Shown here: in pieces, positions 6,257 through 9,505 of the stretch
How positions within the stretch are numbered: position 1 is the stretch's first letter
Layout of the letters: every line of letters begins with the position of its first letter
Assembly (NCBI GenBank): GCA_900764725.1
Contig: CAAFPB010000287.1
Span: forward strand, 1 to 9,505
DNA: 9,505 nt
Direction of reading: 5' to 3'
Source of the DNA: an uncultured Catenibacterium sp.
Lineage (GTDB): Bacteria > Bacillota_I > Bacilli_A > Erysipelotrichales > Coprobacillaceae
Made by a program: the position numbers and the translations under genes
Notes under the pieces: model-generated
Seen by the model: the letters and a program-made list of their open reading frames with translations, nothing else
Databases searched by the model: none
Told to the model about the DNA's origin: nothing

Positions 6257-7322
6257 ATTCACCAAATGAGATACCCACAAGCTTAGCGCTTTGTACGATT
6301 TCTCCTTCAGTATCTACAAATTTTAATTTACCTGCAGTGGCTTCTAAAGGAATATGAGTCACATGATTTCCCTGTAATACAACATATTCACCATAATGTT
6401 TCTTAATGATCAGTCTTGCACCTTCTACACCAAAACGTGTAGAAATTTCACGATCATAGCTATCAGGATTACCACCACGTTGAGCATGACCAATACATGA
6501 TACACGAATTTCTGCATCAATTTCCTGACCTAATTCTTCAGCCACTTCATAAGCTACAGAACGACCATTTCTTGCAAGAACTTTTGCTTTATAGTCTTTT
6601 CTCTTCATTAATGCATCTGCTTCAGAAATAGCCCCTTCAGCACAGGCAATAATTGCATAATTCTTTTCGTTCTTTAATGTATCTTTCACTTTCTTTGCGA
6701 CAACCTTGATATCATATGGAATCTCAGGTAATAGAATAACATCAGCACCTGCTGCAATACCAGCAGATAAGCAGATATGTCCTACTTTATGTCCCATAAC
6801 TTCAATCACAAAGACGCGGCTATGGCTAGCAGCAGTTGTCTTAATTTCATCTAAGTATCTTGTCGCAATGGCTGTGGCAGAAGAATAACCAAATGTATAA
6901 TCTGTACCCCATGCATCATTATCAATAGTCTTAGGTAAGGCAATCACATTAAGTCCTTCCTGTGATAACATATTGGCACTCTTAATAGAACCATTTCCAC
7001 CAAGTACTACTAAACAATCCAGATTAAGCTTCTTATAAGTATTCTTCATTGCTTTGACTTTATCAAAACCATTTTCAATTATACGCATACGCTTGAAAGG
7101 ACATCTAGAACTTCCAAGAATTGTACCACCTACATTTAAAATATCATAAAAATCTGCAGGCTTCATCTTTCTGTATTTTTCATACATTAAACCTTTATAA
7201 CCATCAATAAAGCCGATGATTTCAACATCTTTCACATTTCTATATAGAGTTAAAGCCAAACCACGCATAGTCGCATTAAGAGCTTGACAGTCTCCTCCGC
7301 TTGTTAAAATACCAACGCGCAT
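6255..7322 (-). CDS. 6-phosphofructokinase, Gly/Lys (group III-like) type
   Basis: A 355-residue enzyme that phosphorylates fructose 6-phosphate to fructose 1,6-bisphosphate in glycolysis. Visible motifs: GILTSGGDCQALNA (4-17), GGNGS (108-112), PKTIDND (130-136) with catalytic Asp134, MGHK (176-179) and GHAQRGG (278-284). Two donor-specificity positions are informative. Gly111, equivalent to E. coli Gly104, suggests ATP use, whereas Lys131, equivalent to position 124, is shared with pyrophosphate-dependent enzymes. This Gly/Lys combination is known in ATP-using actinobacterial-type enzymes. Asn110 replaces the usual Mg-binding Asp103. ATP is the likelier donor, but pyrophosphate is not excluded. 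GGGAGG (complement of 7329-7334) supports the start, 6 bases upstream. The gene begins 12 bp after the ppk stop and has no convincing promoter of its own, so it is probably co-transcribed with ppk. Whether it is the main cellular phosphofructokinase is unknown. Confidence 0.93.
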   Translation of the reverse strand: MRVGILTSGGDCQALNATMRGLALTLYRNVKDVEIIGFIDGYKGLMYEKYRKMKPADFYDILNVGGTILGSSRCPFKRMRIIENGFDKVKAMKNTYKKLNLDCLVVLGGNGSIKSANMLSQEGLNVIALPKTIDNDAWGTDYTFGYSSATAIATRYLDEIKTTAASHSRVFVIEVMGHKVGHICLSAGIAAGADVILLPEIPYDIKVVAKKVKDTLKNEKNYAIIACAEGAISEADALMKRKDYKAKVLARNGRSVAYEVAEELGQEIDAEIRVSCIGHAQRGGNPDSYDREISTRFGVEGARLIIKKHYGEYVVLQGNHVTHIPLEATAGKLKFVDTEGEIVQSAKLVGISFGE

Positions 7323-7334
7323 ATTATACCTCCC

Positions 7335-9371
7335 TTATACTTTTTTCTTAAAGAAGTATTCCTGACTATTGATCTTCTCCTGTTTATTCTTTACACGTTT
7401 ATATATACCATCATTTAATAAACGAGATGCTTTCACATTATCACGAAGCATAATATCAAACATATTAAGAATAGTTTTCTTAATACGAGGATCATGAATT
7501 GGTGCACCGACTTCTACACGTCTTTCTAGGTTACGTGTCATTAAGTCTGCAGAAGAAATATACACATCTGGGTCTTTATCACCGAAGATATAAATACGAG
7601 AATGTTCCAAATAACGTCCGACAATTGAAACAACCTGAATATTTTCTGTATAGTCCTTTACACCTGGAATAATACAACAGATACCTCTTACGATTAATTG
7701 AATCTTAACACCGGCCTGACTTGCTTCTACAAGCTTTTCAATCATCTTCTTACTTGTTACTGCATTACACTTAAATCCTACATAAGCAGGCTTACCAGCC
7801 TTTGCAAGTGCAATCTGTTCATCAATCTTTTCAAAGATTTTTGAAATCATACAATGTGGTGCAACAAGTAATACATTCGCATTATGATCTGTTTCACCTA
7901 GACATAAATGTGTAAAGAGTTCATTGGCTTCTTCACCAAATGCATGCTCTGAAGTCATTAAACAGAAATCTGTATAAAGCTTAGAAGTCTTCTCGTTATA
8001 GTTACCAGTACCAATCTGAGTCAAATACTTGATACCTTCATCTGTACGATAAGTTACAAGACATAATTTAGAGTGTACCTTTAATTCGCTTAAACCATAA
8101 ATAACATGGCATCCAGCACTTTCTAACTGTTTAGACCAGGCAATATTGTTTTCTTCATCAAAACGTGCACGAAGCTCTACTAGAACTGTGACATCTTTAC
8201 CATTCTCTGCAGCACGAATTAAACTCTTAACAACCTTAGAATTCTTTGCAACACGATAAAGTGTCATCTTGATACTAATAACCTGTGGATCACGACTTGC
8301 TTCATCTAAGAATCTTAAGAATGGTGCCATAGATTCATATGGATAAGAAAGTAATATATCATGCTTTAATACCTGTTTAATCATAGGGACAGTATTTTCT
8401 ACAAGAGGTGAATTACGTGCTTCAAGTCTCTTATAGAATAATTCTGGATGACGAGATTTTAAATAATCCTGTAAAGTAAATACAAATGAGAACTCTAATG
8501 GACTCTCTACTTCAAAGACCTGACCACTAGAAAGATCTAAGAAATGTTTCAACATATCTACCTCAATCTCTTCTAGACCTGGAGACATTTCCATTCTTAA
8601 AGGCGCAAGTTTTCTTCTCTGTTTAATAAGAGTTTCCATCATCTCACGATAATCTTCATGTTCCTGTAAAGAATAATCATCCTCTTCAATATCAGCACTT
8701 CTTATAATACGAATTATAGAAGCATTCTTAACTGTTTGTCCATGAAAAATCATCGGAAGATGTTTTTTCACAATTTCTTCTGCTAAAATGAATTTACCTG
8801 GCTTACTAGGTAACCCAATTAATCTTTCATCAAAAGCAGCAGAACATGAAACAATACCCATTTTTCTCTTACCCTTTTTACTTTCTAATTGGGCAACAAT
8901 ATAAAGTTCACCATTATTAAGGAAAGGGAATGGCTGTCTTTTAGAAACAACCTGTGGTGATACAAGAGGAAGCATTTCCTGGGCAAAATAATGTTCGAGG
9001 AATTTCTTATCTTCTTTATCCTTCACATCATCATAACCTACAATCTCTACACCAAATTCCTTCATCTTTTCAAGATTGGCAGCATAGATCTTATCTCTTT
9101 TCTTATATAAATATTTCACCTTTCTTTCACAGGCTTTAATCTGTTCAGAAGATGTCATATTTGTCTTATTTTCTTTTAAAGCAGGATAAAACAAAGCCTG
9201 ATCAAATAGGAATCCCATACGCACTCTAAAGAATTCATCTAGGTTAGTCTGGAAAATAGAAATAAAAGTCAGACGTTCACCTAACGGGACACTTTCATCT
9301 TTGGCCTGCATAAGAACACGGTCATTAAACTTTAACCAAGACAATTCTCGGTTATCTTTATATATATTCAT
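7335..9371 (-). CDS. ppk1: Polyphosphate kinase 1, start corrected
   Basis: A 678-residue enzyme that reversibly makes long-chain polyphosphate from ATP through a phospho-histidine. All four PPK1 domains are present. The N-terminus has RELSWLKFNDRVL and the LTFISIFQTNLDEFFRVR stretch. The autophosphorylated histidine is His433, in ELKVHSKL, and the second active-site histidine is His590, in RYLEHSRIYIFGD; Mg-binding arginines are Arg373 (TLYRVA) and Arg403 (ELRARFDE). These match E. coli His435, His592, Arg375 and Arg405 almost position for position, and length is normal. An ATG at 9375-9377 would add Met-Ile, but GGAGG (complement of 9379-9383) is only 1 base from it and 7 bases from the ATG at 9369-9371, so the latter is preferred. 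It is the first gene of a two-gene operon with pfk. The upstream region carries a Pho-box-like array and an inverted repeat. Confidence 0.96.
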   Translation of the reverse strand: MNIYKDNRELSWLKFNDRVLMQAKDESVPLGERLTFISIFQTNLDEFFRVRMGFLFDQALFYPALKENKTNMTSSEQIKACERKVKYLYKKRDKIYAANLEKMKEFGVEIVGYDDVKDKEDKKFLEHYFAQEMLPLVSPQVVSKRQPFPFLNNGELYIVAQLESKKGKRKMGIVSCSAAFDERLIGLPSKPGKFILAEEIVKKHLPMIFHGQTVKNASIIRIIRSADIEEDDYSLQEHEDYREMMETLIKQRRKLAPLRMEMSPGLEEIEVDMLKHFLDLSSGQVFEVESPLEFSFVFTLQDYLKSRHPELFYKRLEARNSPLVENTVPMIKQVLKHDILLSYPYESMAPFLRFLDEASRDPQVISIKMTLYRVAKNSKVVKSLIRAAENGKDVTVLVELRARFDEENNIAWSKQLESAGCHVIYGLSELKVHSKLCLVTYRTDEGIKYLTQIGTGNYNEKTSKLYTDFCLMTSEHAFGEEANELFTHLCLGETDHNANVLLVAPHCMISKIFEKIDEQIALAKAGKPAYVGFKCNAVTSKKMIEKLVEASQAGVKIQLIVRGICCIIPGVKDYTENIQVVSIVGRYLEHSRIYIFGDKDPDVYISSADLMTRNLERRVEVGAPIHDPRIKKTILNMFDIMLRDNVKASRLLNDGIYKRVKNKQEKINSQEYFFKKKV

Positions 9372-9392
9372 AATCATTCCTCCATATAACTC

Positions 9393-9418
9393 ATTATAGC
9401 GTTAATTCTATCATTATA
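9393..9418 (-). promoter_or_regulatory. Two candidate -10 boxes of the ppk promoter
   Basis: Two perfect minus-strand TATAAT hexamers occur, as complements of 9393-9398 (proximal) and 9413-9418 (distal), 20 bp apart. The proximal one lies 9 bases before the ribosome binding site. Neither has a good -35 at standard spacing, which would suit dependence on an activator. Confidence 0.5.
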
Positions 9419-9428
9419 CTAATGATAG
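9408..9428. promoter_or_regulatory. Perfect 9-bp inverted repeat, candidate operator of ppk-pfk
   Basis: Arms CTATCATTA (9408-9416) and TAATGATAG (9420-9428) are exact reverse complements around TAC. The element covers the distal -10 hexamer and the -35 region of the proximal one, a position suited to a dimeric repressor. The short spacer and lack of a following T run argue against a terminator. The half-sites recall Fur-type hexamers but face the opposite way. Confidence 0.55.
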
Positions 9429-9431
9429 TGA

Positions 9432-9470
9432 CATTTAGTTTGAATAAAGTTTATGTTAAGTGAGTGTAAA
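9432..9470 (-). promoter_or_regulatory. Putative PhoP-box-like hexamer array upstream of ppk
   Basis: Reading toward ppk on the minus strand, TTTACA (9470-9465), TTAACA (9459-9454) and TTTATT (9448-9443) start exactly 11 bp apart with 5-bp spacers; a fourth, weak unit, TAAATG, lies at 9437-9432. This matches the Bacillus PhoP box pattern of tandem TTHAYA hexamers. Relative to a start near 9406 from the distal -10, the three good hexamers span about -64 to -37, a normal activator position. Confidence 0.45.
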
Positions 9471-9505
9471 ATTTGTTCATTTCATATATATTGTAAGGAA
9501 AATAG

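Noticed and set aside
7323..7328. A perfect minus-strand TATAAT directly before the pfk start codon
   Set aside because: A transcript from it would start inside the pfk coding sequence and lack the ribosome binding site. The hexamer is just the AT-rich spacer between GGGAGG and ATG.
9484..9505. Possible start of a divergent plus-strand gene at the right edge (TATATT, then AAGGAAA)
   Set aside because: The -10-like string is only 2 bases from the ribosome-binding-like string, no -35 fits, and the start codon, if any, lies outside the window.

Overview
The window comes from a low-GC, AT-rich Gram-positive bacterium. A-rich codon choice, strong AGGAGG-type ribosome binding sites, TATAAT promoters and close-packed genes all fit Bacillota. 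The mix of protein families suggests an Erysipelotrichales-like gut bacterium; that placement is my inference, not something the sequence proves. There are nine protein-coding genes and no tRNA, rRNA, CRISPR array, insertion sequence or prophage gene. No stretch longer than about 200 bases lacks a gene.

Layout, left to right. Bases 1-202 are an AT-rich upstream region with a near-perfect direct repeat and a promoter. A SWIM zinc-finger protein (+) follows and converges on a DUF1275/YoaK-type membrane protein (-), the two sharing one hairpin terminator. A 110-bp divergent promoter region separates the membrane protein from a LysR regulator (+). The LysR gene is followed 10 bp later by a type IV prepilin peptidase (start corrected to 2984), then by rarA/mgsA, which has its own good promoter inside the end of the peptidase gene, and by a zinc-ribbon Nudix hydrolase coupled to rarA through an ATGA overlap. 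A second shared terminator separates this run from a minus-strand block. That block, in transcription order, is polyphosphate kinase (ppk, start corrected to 9371), 6-phosphofructokinase 12 bp downstream, a strong terminator, and then a membrane-anchored DUF3298/RsiV-like protein with its own promoter packed against that terminator.

Functional links. The ppk-pfk pair joins polyphosphate synthesis to glycolysis in one transcript. The ppk upstream region carries an 11-bp-periodic array of TTHACA-like hexamers resembling a Bacillota PhoP box, and a perfect 9-bp inverted repeat over one -10 hexamer, so phosphate-responsive control is a reasonable hypothesis. The LysR regulator is placed to control the divergent DUF1275 gene. 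RarA (replication-fork maintenance) and the Nudix enzyme form a housekeeping pair.

Most of the window is conserved housekeeping or accessory sequence, and I see no clear new multi-gene system. The points most worth a second look are non-coding: the putative Pho box and operator at ppk, a 14-bp perfect inverted repeat inside the prepilin peptidase gene, a TATAC..AATGATA-like motif shared by several upstream regions, and a repeated architecture in which the -10 box lies only 7-9 bases before the Shine-Dalgarno sequence.
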